Of a stretch of 64,000 bases of DNA, positions 35,701-44,713 are shown in pieces (positions within the stretch are counted from its first letter, which is position 1; every line of letters begins with the position of its first letter). Both the position numbers and the translations under genes were made by a program. The stretch is from contig OZ253954.1 in NCBI GenBank assembly GCA_965267405.1, forward strand, positions 2,356,001 to 2,420,000. Reading direction: 5' to 3'. The notes beneath the pieces were generated by a model, which was not told where the DNA came from, ran no database searches, and saw nothing but the letters and a program-made list of their open reading frames with translations. This DNA comes from JAPPOI01 sp028818055 (GTDB lineage: Bacteria; Pseudomonadota; Alphaproteobacteria; Rhodobacterales; Rhodobacteraceae).

Positions 35701-36722
35701 TGCCCATCGCGTACTCATTCATTTTGGCTTTGGTTGGTGTGGCAGTGTTCCACTTTTTCAGCCTGCCTTTGCCTTGGCTGTTAGGACCGATCACGTTCTG
35801 TCTCTTTGGTGCGTTGGCCGGTGTTCCGTTGGGCGGATTCAAGCGCTTGAACGCTGGAATGAGAACAATTCTTGGCGTGGCGGTTGGGGCAACTCTGACA
35901 CCAGCGGTGATTGCAACTTTCCCATCCATGTGGCCGACATTACTGCTGGTTCCTGTCAAGGTATTCGCCATCGGCGCTCTGGGCATCCCGTACTTTCTGT
36001 ATTTCTGGCGGTACGACTTTCCGACGGCTTATTACGCCACCATGCCCGGTGGACTGCAGGACATGTTGGTTTTCGGTGAGGAGGCCGGAGGCAATGTAAG
36101 GGCGATGTCGCTTGTTCACGCGACGCGGGTTTTGGTGCTTGTCGTGGCATTACCGTTTCTCTTGAAAGGCTTATGGGACGCGGACCTAACCAATCCACCG
36201 GGTGCACCGGTGGGCTCTCTACCGCTGCATCAGCTTGGCCTGATGGTCGTTTGTGCAATGACTGGCTGGTGGGCGGCCGTCCGCGTGGGCCTTTTCGGCG
36301 CCTCCATTCTAGGGCCGCTCATTGTAACTGCCTTGGCCGCCATGATTGGCTTGCTAGAGCATAGGCCTCCGGCTGAAGCGATTTGGGCGGCGCAGTTCTT
36401 TATCGGCATGACCGTTGGGTCAAAGTATGCAGGCATTACCTTTGCCGAGGTGCGCCGCGATCTTGTGGCCGCGTTGGGGTATTGCGGGATCTTGGCTGTG
36501 CTGACGGTTATTTTTGTAGAGTTGATTTTCGGCTTCGGCCTGGCACCGGGACAGGAAGCATTGTTGGCTTTTGCGCCGGGTGGTCAGGCGGAGCTTACTG
36601 TTCTGGCGCTGATTGTGGGCGCTGATGTTGCGTTTGTCGTGGCTCACCACGTTCTGCGAATATTTGTCGTAATTTTGGGTGCACCAATCGCAATGCGTAT
36701 CTTTCGAGCGAAGATCAGCTAG
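35697..36722 (+). CDS. AbrB-type polytopic membrane protein
   Basis: 341 residues, about ten predicted helices in two homologous halves. It matches the AbrB/ammonia-monooxygenase-associated membrane family (LPLPWLLGPITFCLFGALAG; MPGGLQDMLVFGEEAGGN; FAPGGQAELTVLALIVGAD). The internal duplication is visible as two PGG motifs. Members often neighbour tripartite tricarboxylate transporters and GntR regulators; a transport role is likely, perhaps efflux or overflow of the organic acid. It is not related to the Bacillus AbrB DNA-binding protein. Confidence 0.78.
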   Translation: MMPIAYSFILALVGVAVFHFFSLPLPWLLGPITFCLFGALAGVPLGGFKRLNAGMRTILGVAVGATLTPAVIATFPSMWPTLLLVPVKVFAIGALGIPYFLYFWRYDFPTAYYATMPGGLQDMLVFGEEAGGNVRAMSLVHATRVLVLVVALPFLLKGLWDADLTNPPGAPVGSLPLHQLGLMVVCAMTGWWAAVRVGLFGASILGPLIVTALAAMIGLLEHRPPAEAIWAAQFFIGMTVGSKYAGITFAEVRRDLVAALGYCGILAVLTVIFVELIFGFGLAPGQEALLAFAPGGQAELTVLALIVGADVAFVVAHHVLRIFVVILGAPIAMRIFRAKIS

Positions 36723-36952
36723 CGGCTTTCCACGCCGGATAGTGGTTCGGGTGTTCTTGGTGTTGCAACGAATCTTGGGGCTTCAAGTGCTCGCAGAGAT
36801 TCCGACACTGAACCGCGCAATCCGATCAGATAATTGTATTGAGCGTCACAGCCAGAAATGGGTGTCGGATAGTCTTGGATTTCCCTTTGAATACTCTCGA
36901 CAGCTGCCGCCAAGGAGGATCGAGCTTCTGACAGGTGAGTTTCATAATCCAT
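36719..36952 (-). CDS. Small protein of unknown function in the tricarboxylate locus
   Basis: 77 residues, MDYETHLSEARSSLAAAV then EIQDYPTPISGCDAQYNYL. Mostly helical, with no signal peptide. The ATG is preceded by GGGCGG about 6 bases upstream, and a palindromic operator lies 18 bases upstream of the start. Its 3' end overlaps the AbrB-type gene by 4 bases tail to tail. Not recognised. The dedicated operator argues it is real, perhaps an accessory or regulatory protein of tricarboxylate use. Confidence 0.55.
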   Translation of the reverse strand: MDYETHLSEARSSLAAAVESIQREIQDYPTPISGCDAQYNYLIGLRGSVSESLRALEAPRFVATPRTPEPLSGVESR

Positions 36953-36970
36953 AGTAACCGCCCTTCATAA

Positions 36971-36988
36971 TGTATACCATAGTATACA
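36971..36988. promoter_or_regulatory. Palindromic GntR operator 2
   Basis: TGTATAC (36971-36977), CATA, GTATACA (36982-36988): perfect 7-bp arms with a 4-base spacer, the same geometry as the 35011 site. It lies downstream of the prpF-like stop and immediately upstream of the 77-residue ORF on the minus strand. Confidence 0.75.
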
Positions 36989-37003
36989 ATTAAGATTGAG
37001 GAT

Positions 37004-38098
37004 TCAAGAGCGGGTCCACACCTCGCTTGGGACAAAGACCTCGCCCGAAGCAATCTTCCGTGCCGTTCTCGTCAGTCCAGCCGAAACAACCTTAAAGCTG
37101 TTTTCGTCGTTCTCAAACTCGACAGTTACGCTCATTTGTCCCATCGGATGCTCCAATGAAAGCCGCGCAGGTGAGCCGCTGACACCTTCTGCGATGCCGT
37201 CACCAACTGTCCCTGGGCAAAGCAGACATGCGCTAAAACACTGAGACCCGGTGACCGCAAGGCTTGGGTGAGTTTTCCATGGCATGAAGTATCTTGTCGC
37301 GGCAGTTCCGCCGTTCCTTGGTGGAGCGATAAGACCAAATTTTGGTATGACAGACTGGGAAACATCACCCAATCCCATCAGCTCGCCTGCTTTCAGACGA
37401 ACTGCCTCCATTTGCGAGAAAAAGTCTGTGTTTTCATCCAGTTCGGCGGCAGATTCATTGCCGGAAAGACCGAATGCATCGGCGCGCGCAATGACCATCG
37501 GCATTGCAACATCAAGACAAGTTACATCGATGCCATCGATCGTATCCATCCTGTTTCCGGTTGGGAAAAGAGCGCCGGTTGCTCCACCTTCAACATCGTA
37601 AAACATCAGCTCAATTGGCGCCGCAGTGCCTGGCACGCCATCGAGTGAGGTTTCGCCACTGTATTCCACCATACCTTGGGGTGTCGCGACTTTTGACAAG
37701 ACACGTGCGCCCGTGTTGACGGCATGGATCTTAACCTCCGTGGTTTCTCCTGGACCTGTATGAACCAGTCCCATTTCGATGGCCGCTGGGCCAACACCCA
37801 CAAGAATGTTTCCGCAAGTTGGTTTGAAATCCACAAGCCCATCTTCGACGCTGACCTGAGCGAAAAAATAGTCGACGTCTGCCCAAGGGTGGTTCGATCT
37901 GGATAGCATCGCGACTTTGGTAGTCACTGCTGCCCCACCGCCCAGTCCATCGATATTGAGCGGATGGCCCGACCCAATCAGTGACACCAAAACTTTTGCC
38001 AACTCATCCTGGTCGGATGGCAGAGCGTCGCGAAGCATGTACGGCCCCCGCGAGGTTCCACCACGCATGAAGAGATAGGGGATTGCAGTTTGGGTCAT
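37004..38098 (-). CDS. PrpF-fold isomerase (4-oxalomesaconate tautomerase/aconitate isomerase type)
   Basis: 364 residues from ATG 38098, which overlaps the tctAB stop by 4 bases; the frame is open for 80 more codons upstream but that stretch lies inside tctAB. Signatures: YLFMRGGTSRGPYMLRDALP, GLGGGAAVTTKVAML, PTCGNILVGVGPAAIEMGL with the catalytic-type Cys, and SQCFSACLLCPGTV. Diaminopimelate-epimerase-like fold. Family members shift double bonds in aconitate or oxalomesaconate. Beside TcuA and Tct genes, trans/cis-aconitate isomerisation is the more likely role. Confidence 0.8.
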   Translation of the reverse strand: MTQTAIPYLFMRGGTSRGPYMLRDALPSDQDELAKVLVSLIGSGHPLNIDGLGGGAAVTTKVAMLSRSNHPWADVDYFFAQVSVEDGLVDFKPTCGNILVGVGPAAIEMGLVHTGPGETTEVKIHAVNTGARVLSKVATPQGMVEYSGETSLDGVPGTAAPIELMFYDVEGGATGALFPTGNRMDTIDGIDVTCLDVAMPMVIARADAFGLSGNESAAELDENTDFFSQMEAVRLKAGELMGLGDVSQSVIPKFGLIAPPRNGGTAATRYFMPWKTHPSLAVTGSQCFSACLLCPGTVGDGIAEGVSGSPARLSLEHPMGQMSVTVEFENDENSFKVVSAGLTRTARKIASGEVFVPSEVWTRS

Positions 38099-40122
38099 GT
38101 CAACGGCCACGGCAGGTCGACATAAGACTGCAACAAACCCGGTGGAAAGTCGCGGTTCAGCAGACCAGCCATTACGCACATGAAGGCGATGCCCCCTGCG
38201 GTGTAAGCAGCAGCGAAGCCCAGACCTTTTCCTGCGCGGTAGTGGATGAAAGCAAACAAGAAGATAGCAAGTGCCAATATGAAGCCCAAAAGCGACGTCA
38301 AAATGAGCAATCCTGCAAACCACGCCAGAGTTTCCCATAAACCGTGAGAGTTTTGGTCGCTGTTATTTGCTTCACGGTCTGCAAACAGCGCATGTGTTTC
38401 CGGCCTCAGCATTATTTGGATTAAAAGGATAATGCCGCCAACAATCGCCACGCCGGATACAAAGCGCGGGAAAACGCGGTCAGCGGCAGCATAGTCAGGG
38501 ATCATCGATGCATTTGTGAAAGCAACGATCAGATAACCAAGAACAACCAAGAGGAAAATCATCGGCGCGCGCTTAGCGCCGCTTTCCACGGCGCCCTCGG
38601 CCATGATTGTTTTTGCCTGCCGAAGTCCAAGGACGACAGATACGAGCGTGATTATGATGAGGACGATTACGATGGGTGAGAATATGTAATCGATGCCTTC
38701 TTCAAACCCTTTTCTGAATCTGGATTGCGCGATTTGCACTGCTTGGTTCGCGTAAGTCTCGGCAGGATTGGAAAGGACGAACCCAATCAAAAAAGCCGGT
38801 CGCGACCAGTCAAAGCGGCGCATCATGATGCCAAGGAATCCAATCGCAAATAGCGCAACGAGGTCCATCAAATTCTGGCCGGATTGAAACGCGGCAAAAC
38901 TGATGATCATGAACAGGAACGGTGCCAGCAAACCGAAAGGAATTGTGGTCAGACGCGCAATTCCACCCGAGGCTGCGATGCAAATGAGAGTGCCGACAAC
39001 ATTTGCCAAGGCCAACAACCATACAATCGCGTAAGTGATGTCCAGGTTGTTCTTCAGCATCGAAGGTCCGACTTCGATGTTGCCGCTTCCAAGAAGGGCG
39101 ATCGCTCCAATGAAAATAGCCATCGAACCCGAGCCTGGGATACCGAACAATAATGTTGGGACCAGGCCGCCGCCTTCTTTGGCATTGTTTGAACTTTCAG
39201 GCCCGATCACCCCACGGATTTCTCCAGAGCCGAATTTTGATTTGTCCTTGGTCGTCTGGACGGAGTGTCCGTAGGCGATCCAGTCCACAACAGACCCGCC
39301 GAGGCCAGGGATCACGCCAACAACCACGCCGATGATCGAACACCGGACCGACAACCAAATGTTCGCAAACCAGTCGCGCACACCTGTCATCCATCCGCCA
39401 CCAAGCGGAGAACGATCAGATATAGACCGGTCTTGGCGGAGCAGTGCGACAATTTCGGGTATCGCAAAAATGCCAAGGCCGACGATGACCAGTTTCAGTC
39501 CGTCCACCAGATACGGCATGTCATACGTGGCCATCCGAAGCTCGCCAGCGCTGTCGCCTTCGCCGATGGTTCCAACCATCATGCCAAGTCCGGCGGCGAC
39601 AATCCCTTTCAAGGCGACCCGTCCTGCAAGGATGCCAACCATTGAAAGACCGAAGACAGTGATCATTAGCAGCTCTGGCGTTCGGAACTCCAAAACAATT
39701 GGACGAGCAACCAGAATGAATAAGGTCAGGAAGGCTGCGCCGACCAACCCTCCGAATAGCGACGATGAAAATGCCGCGGAAAGTGCGCGCGCTGCTTCGC
39801 CTTTCTTAGCCAGTGGAAAGCCGTCTAGCACGGTCGCTTGAGACGCTGACGACCCGGGTATTCCCATAAGCACGCTGGCGAAAGTGTCCGATGTTGGGAC
39901 GACGGCCACCATTCCAATCATAAGGGCAAGGCCAAGAACCGGTTCCATTCCAAACATAAATGGAAGCAAAAGCGATAATCCGGCGATACCGCCAAGCCCT
40001 GGAAATACGCCAATGCAAAGCCCCATCACCACGCCAAGGATCAAGTATCCAAGCACTATTGGTTGAAAAATCAGATTGGCGGCGTCGCCAAGCGCCGGTA
40101 GGGCGATGGACAAAAGGTCCAT
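38095..40122 (-). CDS. Fused TctA-TctB permease of a tripartite tricarboxylate transporter
   Basis: 675 residues. The first 500 are TctA: GLCIGVFPGLGGIAGLSLLLPF and VGVIPGLGGSVVDWIAYG are the two family repeats, with about 11 helices. The final 150 residues are a four-helix TctB-like small subunit (APMIFLLVVLGYLIVAFT to the C-terminus), normally a separate gene. Imports di- or tricarboxylates using the ion gradient with TctC. It follows tctC on the minus strand after 65 bases that include a hairpin, and it overlaps the PrpF-like gene. Confidence 0.9.
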   Translation of the reverse strand: MDLLSIALPALGDAANLIFQPIVLGYLILGVVMGLCIGVFPGLGGIAGLSLLLPFMFGMEPVLGLALMIGMVAVVPTSDTFASVLMGIPGSSASQATVLDGFPLAKKGEAARALSAAFSSSLFGGLVGAAFLTLFILVARPIVLEFRTPELLMITVFGLSMVGILAGRVALKGIVAAGLGMMVGTIGEGDSAGELRMATYDMPYLVDGLKLVIVGLGIFAIPEIVALLRQDRSISDRSPLGGGWMTGVRDWFANIWLSVRCSIIGVVVGVIPGLGGSVVDWIAYGHSVQTTKDKSKFGSGEIRGVIGPESSNNAKEGGGLVPTLLFGIPGSGSMAIFIGAIALLGSGNIEVGPSMLKNNLDITYAIVWLLALANVVGTLICIAASGGIARLTTIPFGLLAPFLFMIISFAAFQSGQNLMDLVALFAIGFLGIMMRRFDWSRPAFLIGFVLSNPAETYANQAVQIAQSRFRKGFEEGIDYIFSPIVIVLIIITLVSVVLGLRQAKTIMAEGAVESGAKRAPMIFLLVVLGYLIVAFTNASMIPDYAAADRVFPRFVSGVAIVGGIILLIQIMLRPETHALFADREANNSDQNSHGLWETLAWFAGLLILTSLLGFILALAIFLFAFIHYRAGKGLGFAAAYTAGGIAFMCVMAGLLNRDFPPGLLQSYVDLPWPLT

Positions 40123-40148
40123 GATGAAATTCCACGAATTGAGTGTGG

Positions 40149-40176
40149 TTTGAGGGCAGGCAATCCCGCCCTCAAA
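40149..40176 (-). other. Intercistronic hairpin between tctC and tctAB
   Basis: TTTGAGGGC (40149-40157) pairs with GCCCTCAAA (40168-40176) around a 10-base loop. No T tract follows on the minus strand. Placed between the binding-protein gene and the permease gene, it could stabilise tctC mRNA and bias expression toward the binding protein. Confidence 0.65.
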
Positions 40177-40187
40177 TATTCTTGTGC

Positions 40188-41297
40188 TTAGCCGTTCAGG
40201 TCAACGCCGTAGCGGTCTTTCAGCCAATTCACCACGAATGCCTTGGCACTGTCTGGAACGACTGTCGCACTTGCAAGTGCTCCAGCAGCTTCATCGCCAG
40301 TCATCTGTGGATAAACGCCAAGGCGGCCTTTTGAGATTTCGCCAAAGTCGGCGCGCGCCTTAACATCCTCGAATGCTTGCGTGTATGTCGCAATAGCGTC
40401 GGCCGACGCACCTGCTGGCAGGAAGACCATCTTCTGAGCAGGGAAACCTGCAACGAAGAATGCCTTCCAGGCTTCCCACTTCTCTCCGCTGGTTTCACAT
40501 CCGGCGGTCGCTTCGCAAACTTCCTTGAATGTTGGCATATCAGGGAACGTTGGGTCGCGAACGATGTTACCATCAGCATCCAAAGCACCCCAGCTCATCA
40601 TTGGAACAGCTGTGCCTGCGTCGACCAGAGGTGTGACACCCTTCAGGAATGATGAAGATGTTTGATAGTCGATATTGGCTTCGCCACGTTCAAACATCAG
40701 TCGACCGTCGCCGCGTCCTTTAATGCCGAAAACAGGTTCAACATTCAGCCCCAGCATTTCCCAAGCCAGAAGCGGTACAAGGTCGAGACGCGTTGCGCCT
40801 TGGCTACCGTAGATGAAGTCATTACCCTGTAGAGCACTTGCATCAAGTCCACTCATTTGGCCAGCAAGGTCTGGCGGAAGATAAGCCACACCGCCGGTGC
40901 CAGAAGCCAGAACAACGTTCCAGTCGCCATACTCATAACGGACGCGCGGATCACCCAGAAGATATGGGAACTGGGTCGAGCCCGATGATCCAAATATCAA
41001 AGTTCCGTCGTCATATTGCTGCTCTTGAAACCAATTGGCGCCTTTTGTCGAGCCTGCACCTGGCATGAACTTCACAACAACTGTCGGATTGCCCGGAAGA
41101 GCTTCCGAAAGCAGCGGGGCATAGAAATTTGCCCATTTGGCAGAGCCACCTGTTTCCGAGAATGGGATAACCCATTCGACTGTTTTGCCTGAAAGATCGA
41201 TGCCGTGACCGCCGGCATTGGCGCCGGACGCCAACGCTGCAGCACCCGCAGCGATAAGTCCAAGTGCCACGCGACGCGTGGTTTTAAAGAATTCCAT
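40188..41297 (-). CDS. tctC: Tricarboxylate-binding protein (TctC/Bug family)
   Basis: 369 residues from ATG 41297, with GGGAGG 5 bases upstream; the longer frame reaches into the divergent promoter region. The signal sequence contains TTRRVALGL and ends near SGANA-GG, a possible Tat-like signal. The fold is Bug/TctC: SGKTVEWVIPFSETGGSAKWA, MPGAGSTKGANWF, GSSGSTQFPYL. Longer than the usual 320 residues. It delivers a carboxylate to TctAB. Divergent from tctD/tctE, which probably induce it. Confidence 0.88.
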   Translation of the reverse strand: MEFFKTTRRVALGLIAAGAAALASGANAGGHGIDLSGKTVEWVIPFSETGGSAKWANFYAPLLSEALPGNPTVVVKFMPGAGSTKGANWFQEQQYDDGTLIFGSSGSTQFPYLLGDPRVRYEYGDWNVVLASGTGGVAYLPPDLAGQMSGLDASALQGNDFIYGSQGATRLDLVPLLAWEMLGLNVEPVFGIKGRGDGRLMFERGEANIDYQTSSSFLKGVTPLVDAGTAVPMMSWGALDADGNIVRDPTFPDMPTFKEVCEATAGCETSGEKWEAWKAFFVAGFPAQKMVFLPAGASADAIATYTQAFEDVKARADFGEISKGRLGVYPQMTGDEAAGALASATVVPDSAKAFVVNWLKDRYGVDLNG

Positions 41298-41423
41298 TTG
41301 TTCCTCCCTAAGTCGAACATGCCTCTGTTCGAACGCTGATAGAACAGCCGATTCGCCGTTCTGACGGTGGCACGATGCCTTGTGAAGCTTGCACCAAGCC
41401 TTCATCAGGGCAAAAATGTCGCC

Positions 41424-42095
41424 ATGCGGATTGTCCTCGTGGAAGACAACAAGAGCCTTCGAAAAGGGATAGCCTATCGTCTTGGCGACGATGGCCATGC
41501 GGTCAATTCACTCGACAACGGCACCGATGCTGAGGCCTTCCTGAAGCAGGAAGACTTTGATCTCGTCATCTTGGACATCAATTTGCCCGGGAAAAATGGG
41601 CTGGATGTACTTTCCGACATGCGCAAACGTAACGACCCGCGACCGGTCATTCTTTTGACGGCACGCGCAAGTACTGAAGATCGCGTGATTGGTTTGGATG
41701 CTGGCGCTGACGACTACCTTGTTAAACCTTTTGCAATGGATGAATTGGCTGCCCGGGTACGTGCGCTGGGTCGAAGAGGTGATGTGAACCCAACCCAGAT
41801 GGTCGAATTGGGCAAGCTCGCTTTGGACGTCACAACTCCGCAATTGTGGGAAGGCGATACTCCACTTGAAGTGCCGCGTCGCGAGCTTTCGCTTTTGGTC
41901 GCGCTAAGTGAAGCGAAGGGGAAGCCATTGTCCAAGGACCGTTTGTTGGACCACGTCTATGGAACCGGAAGCGATACCGATGAACGGGTCGTTGAAGTCT
42001 ACGTCTCGCGTTTGCGGAAGCGATTGGCGCGCTTTGGCGTTACTATTCGTGTCCATCGTGGAATTGGATACTCAATAGTCGTTGAGGCCCAATGA
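41424..42095 (+). CDS. tctD: Response regulator, TctD-like
   Basis: 223 residues from ATG 41424. Receiver with ED at 7-8, phospho-acceptor D51 (VILDINLPGKNG), T79 region and K101 (YLVKPF). OmpR-type winged helix (VPRRELSLLVALSEAKGKPLSKDRLLDHVYG, ending RGIGYSIVVEAQ; shown in parts). Divergent from tctC across 126 bases, the standard arrangement for tricarboxylate-responsive TctDE. The promoter region contains a weak inverted repeat TCGAA...TTCGA near 41313-41332. Confidence 0.88.
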   Translation: MRIVLVEDNKSLRKGIAYRLGDDGHAVNSLDNGTDAEAFLKQEDFDLVILDINLPGKNGLDVLSDMRKRNDPRPVILLTARASTEDRVIGLDAGADDYLVKPFAMDELAARVRALGRRGDVNPTQMVELGKLALDVTTPQLWEGDTPLEVPRRELSLLVALSEAKGKPLSKDRLLDHVYGTGSDTDERVVEVYVSRLRKRLARFGVTIRVHRGIGYSIVVEAQ

Positions 42096-43450
42096 CGCGG
42101 ACGTTTTCGCTTCGGGCACGTTTGGTTGCCATTATCCTGACCCCGCTTCTGGTCGTGGCGATGATTGTAGGTTTCTGGCAACTCGACAACGCACGCCGAA
42201 CAGCGACCAGTGTTTTTGACCGAAGCCTTTTGTCGGCGGCGCTGGCGGTTTCAAACGACGTTGCGATTTCCGGCGGCGATGCGCTCTCCACCCGCACCCG
42301 TGATATTCTGTCTAACACGTCAGGCGGGCAGGTCTTCTATCACGTATATGCGCCTGATGGAGTGATCGTCGCAGGTTATGCAACACCGCCAGTAGGGATT
42401 CCAAGGGCAACCGCCGAAGAAGCCGGGCCTTCCTATTTTGCCGCGACATATCTTGGCCGGGACGTTCACGGTGTTCGTCTCCAAAACACCACTCAAATCG
42501 ATGGCTTTTCAGGGGTGTTTACAACAACTGTTTGGCAGGACGCCGAGGTCCGTTCTGTCTTTGTGCGAGATTTGGTGATCAGATCGCTGGTAACAATCTG
42601 TGGCCTGATCGGATCACTAGCTATTATCGTTTGGTTTGGTGTGCGCGCGGGTCTCAGACCATTGACCGATCTGGAAAATGCTATCGCCCAGCGAAGCGTC
42701 ACAGAACTGAGCCCTATCCGACGCTCGGTCCCCGTCGAGGTTGGGGGGGTCGTGGAAACCTTGAACCGGCTTTTTGGCCAGGTATCGACAAGTATGACGG
42801 CACAATCTGAATTTGTTTCTAACGCAGCCCACCAGCTTCGAAATCCCATCGCGGGTGTCTTATCGCTTGCTGAGGCTGTTCACGATGCTCCGTCACCAGA
42901 GGCTGCTCAAGAAAGGTCGGAAGATTTGCTGGACGCTGCCCGCACAGTTTCCGATCTGAGCCAAAAGCTCCTTCTGTTGGAACGCGCCAAGGCTATCAGT
43001 CCGCCCTCTGCCAGGAAGGATTTTGATCTCGGATTTGCCTTGACCGATTGGTTAACTGAATTCAGGGAACGGCTGCCATCGACCGTCAAATTGGAAGAGA
43101 CGGGAGTAACAAGTTTGGGTGAAATGAATGGCGACCGCGCGATGCTGGCGGAAGCCATAAAAAATATTCTCGACAACGCTCTGAAGCACGGTGGCGACGG
43201 TTTGAAAAAAATTCTGGTGTCAGCAAGTCGAGACGCCGACAAAATACAAATCATCATTGAGGATGATGGAATTGGTATTCCTGGATCATCAATGGAGGCG
43301 GCTAAGATCAGGTTTCAACAGTTGTCGCCGACTTCTGGAAGTGGCCTGGGTGTTTCAATTGCTGATGCCGTTGCTCGTCAGCACGGAGGTACTCTGGTGT
43401 TGGAAAAAGGGAACTCGGGGCTGAAGGTACGTTTCGTATTCCCCGCATAA
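42092..43450 (+). CDS. tctE: Sensor histidine kinase, TctE-like
   Basis: 452 residues. Membrane helices at about 11-30 and 165-185; the periplasmic region between matches a two-component sensor N-terminal domain (VFDRSLLSAALAVSNDVAI). H-box FVSNAAHQLRNPIAGVLSLA with H247, N-box AIKNILDNALKHG, G1 IEDDGIGIPGSS and G2 GSGLGVSIADA are intact. Overlaps tctD by 4 bases. Likely senses extracellular tricarboxylate, possibly with TctC as co-sensor. Confidence 0.9.
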   Translation: MTRTFSLRARLVAIILTPLLVVAMIVGFWQLDNARRTATSVFDRSLLSAALAVSNDVAISGGDALSTRTRDILSNTSGGQVFYHVYAPDGVIVAGYATPPVGIPRATAEEAGPSYFAATYLGRDVHGVRLQNTTQIDGFSGVFTTTVWQDAEVRSVFVRDLVIRSLVTICGLIGSLAIIVWFGVRAGLRPLTDLENAIAQRSVTELSPIRRSVPVEVGGVVETLNRLFGQVSTSMTAQSEFVSNAAHQLRNPIAGVLSLAEAVHDAPSPEAAQERSEDLLDAARTVSDLSQKLLLLERAKAISPPSARKDFDLGFALTDWLTEFRERLPSTVKLEETGVTSLGEMNGDRAMLAEAIKNILDNALKHGGDGLKKILVSASRDADKIQIIIEDDGIGIPGSSMEAAKIRFQQLSPTSGSGLGVSIADAVARQHGGTLVLEKGNSGLKVRFVFPA

Positions 43451-43486
43451 CAGATCTTCCATTCAGCGCAGGCGCCGAAGTCAGTT

Positions 43487-44713
43487 TCAGGTTTCCCCAA
43501 GAGCACTCCTCAGTAGGTGGCTTCCAATGAACGCCTTCCAAAGGGTCTCGCGAAGCGGCTCCTCTGCGGACTGAATTGACACCTTGACGGCACTGCCCCG
43601 GGTTTGGAGCGACGTTCCGAGGGGAGTGAGTGCAAGAGATGCAGAAGACTCCGCGTCCAATTCAACGATTACGCGGATTGAATTATGGGTCGATGCCTTC
43701 GTTCCCGCGATTTGGCCAGTCAGTTCGGAAACACTGTAGAAACCACCGATGACCTTCAATTTAGTTGGTGAACCCATCTCTATTTGATCAGCCAATGCAA
43801 TTGGCAGCGTGAACCACGCCTCGTAGGTTGGGGTGTCGGTTGCAATGATTTCTGCTATCGGTTGCGTCTGGCGGATTTTTTGACCATCCGAAATGGTCCT
43901 AACCCGGGACACAACACCGTTCACCGGAGAAAGAATTCTTGGGGTCTCGGAAAGTTTTTCCAATCGCGCTTTTTGTTGTGAAAGATGGTCAATTCTTCCA
44001 AATGCTGCTTTGGATCGTTGCAAGATTTGGTTCTGGAAGTCGTATTCTGCGTTCAACCTGTCTTGAACTGCTTCAGCAAGCCGAATTTCGGTTTGCTTAA
44101 GAAGAACAGACATCAGGATCGTGCGTTTTCGCTCCTGCGGGTCAGGAGAAGGGTACTTAAGTTCGGTCGCAAGATACTCAGTTATGAGCTGCACACTATC
44201 AACAATTGCTTCAGCCTTTGAGGTTAAGTGTTCTCTTTTTTCGGCAGATTTGGCTTTTTCCAACTCACAGGAATTTGCATCGATCAAGTTAATGGAGTCA
44301 GCGTCAACGGAGTATGGAACACGAACATTCGGATGATTCAGGCATTGCAAAAGATTAGCAACACTTTGGAGTTCGGATTCAACGCGCGCTATGTCTAATC
44401 TCAGACTGTCCCGATCCAACAACGCGATTGTCTGCCCAGCGTAGATAGATTGACCAGGCTTAAGAAAAATTTCGTCAACAATGCTCTCTTCCGGCAAAAG
44501 TACGGGAACAGCCTGCCCACTTGCAGAAAGCTCTCCCGAATATGTTTTTGCCGTCTTAATCATTCCAGTGAAAGTCCAACTGGACATGGTCGCCAACAGC
44601 ATAGTCAGCGTTGCGCACGCCCACACCAGCCATAGGAAGGGCCTCACTGCGAAATGTGTCCTCGGCCGTACTCGATATTGTCGCCTACCTGATTTCTGTT
44701 TGCTGAACATCAT
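43487..44713 (-). CDS. HlyD-like membrane fusion protein
   Basis: 408 residues. A basic N-terminus, one helix (FLWLVWACATLTMLLATMS) and a periplasmic part with a biotinyl-lipoyl-like half motif (LPEESIVDEIFLKPGQSIYAGQTIALLDRD), long alpha-hairpin (about 130-270) and the matching half (ETPRILSPVNGVVSRVRTISDGQKIRQTQPIAEI). Family members bridge an inner-membrane transporter or synthase to an outer-membrane channel. Overlaps the TM-ABC gene by 29 bases and is the last gene of its operon. Probably exports or couples synthesis of the polymer made by this locus. Confidence 0.8.
   Translation of the reverse strand: MMFSKQKSGRRQYRVRPRTHFAVRPFLWLVWACATLTMLLATMSSWTFTGMIKTAKTYSGELSASGQAVPVLLPEESIVDEIFLKPGQSIYAGQTIALLDRDSLRLDIARVESELQSVANLLQCLNHPNVRVPYSVDADSINLIDANSCELEKAKSAEKREHLTSKAEAIVDSVQLITEYLATELKYPSPDPQERKRTILMSVLLKQTEIRLAEAVQDRLNAEYDFQNQILQRSKAAFGRIDHLSQQKARLEKLSETPRILSPVNGVVSRVRTISDGQKIRQTQPIAEIIATDTPTYEAWFTLPIALADQIEMGSPTKLKVIGGFYSVSELTGQIAGTKASTHNSIRVIVELDAESSASLALTPLGTSLQTRGSAVKVSIQSAEEPLRETLWKAFIGSHLLRSALGET

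Noticed and set aside
35697..36722. AbrB-type transcription factor
   Set aside because: The protein is a polytopic membrane protein; the family name is shared with the Bacillus regulator but the fold is not.
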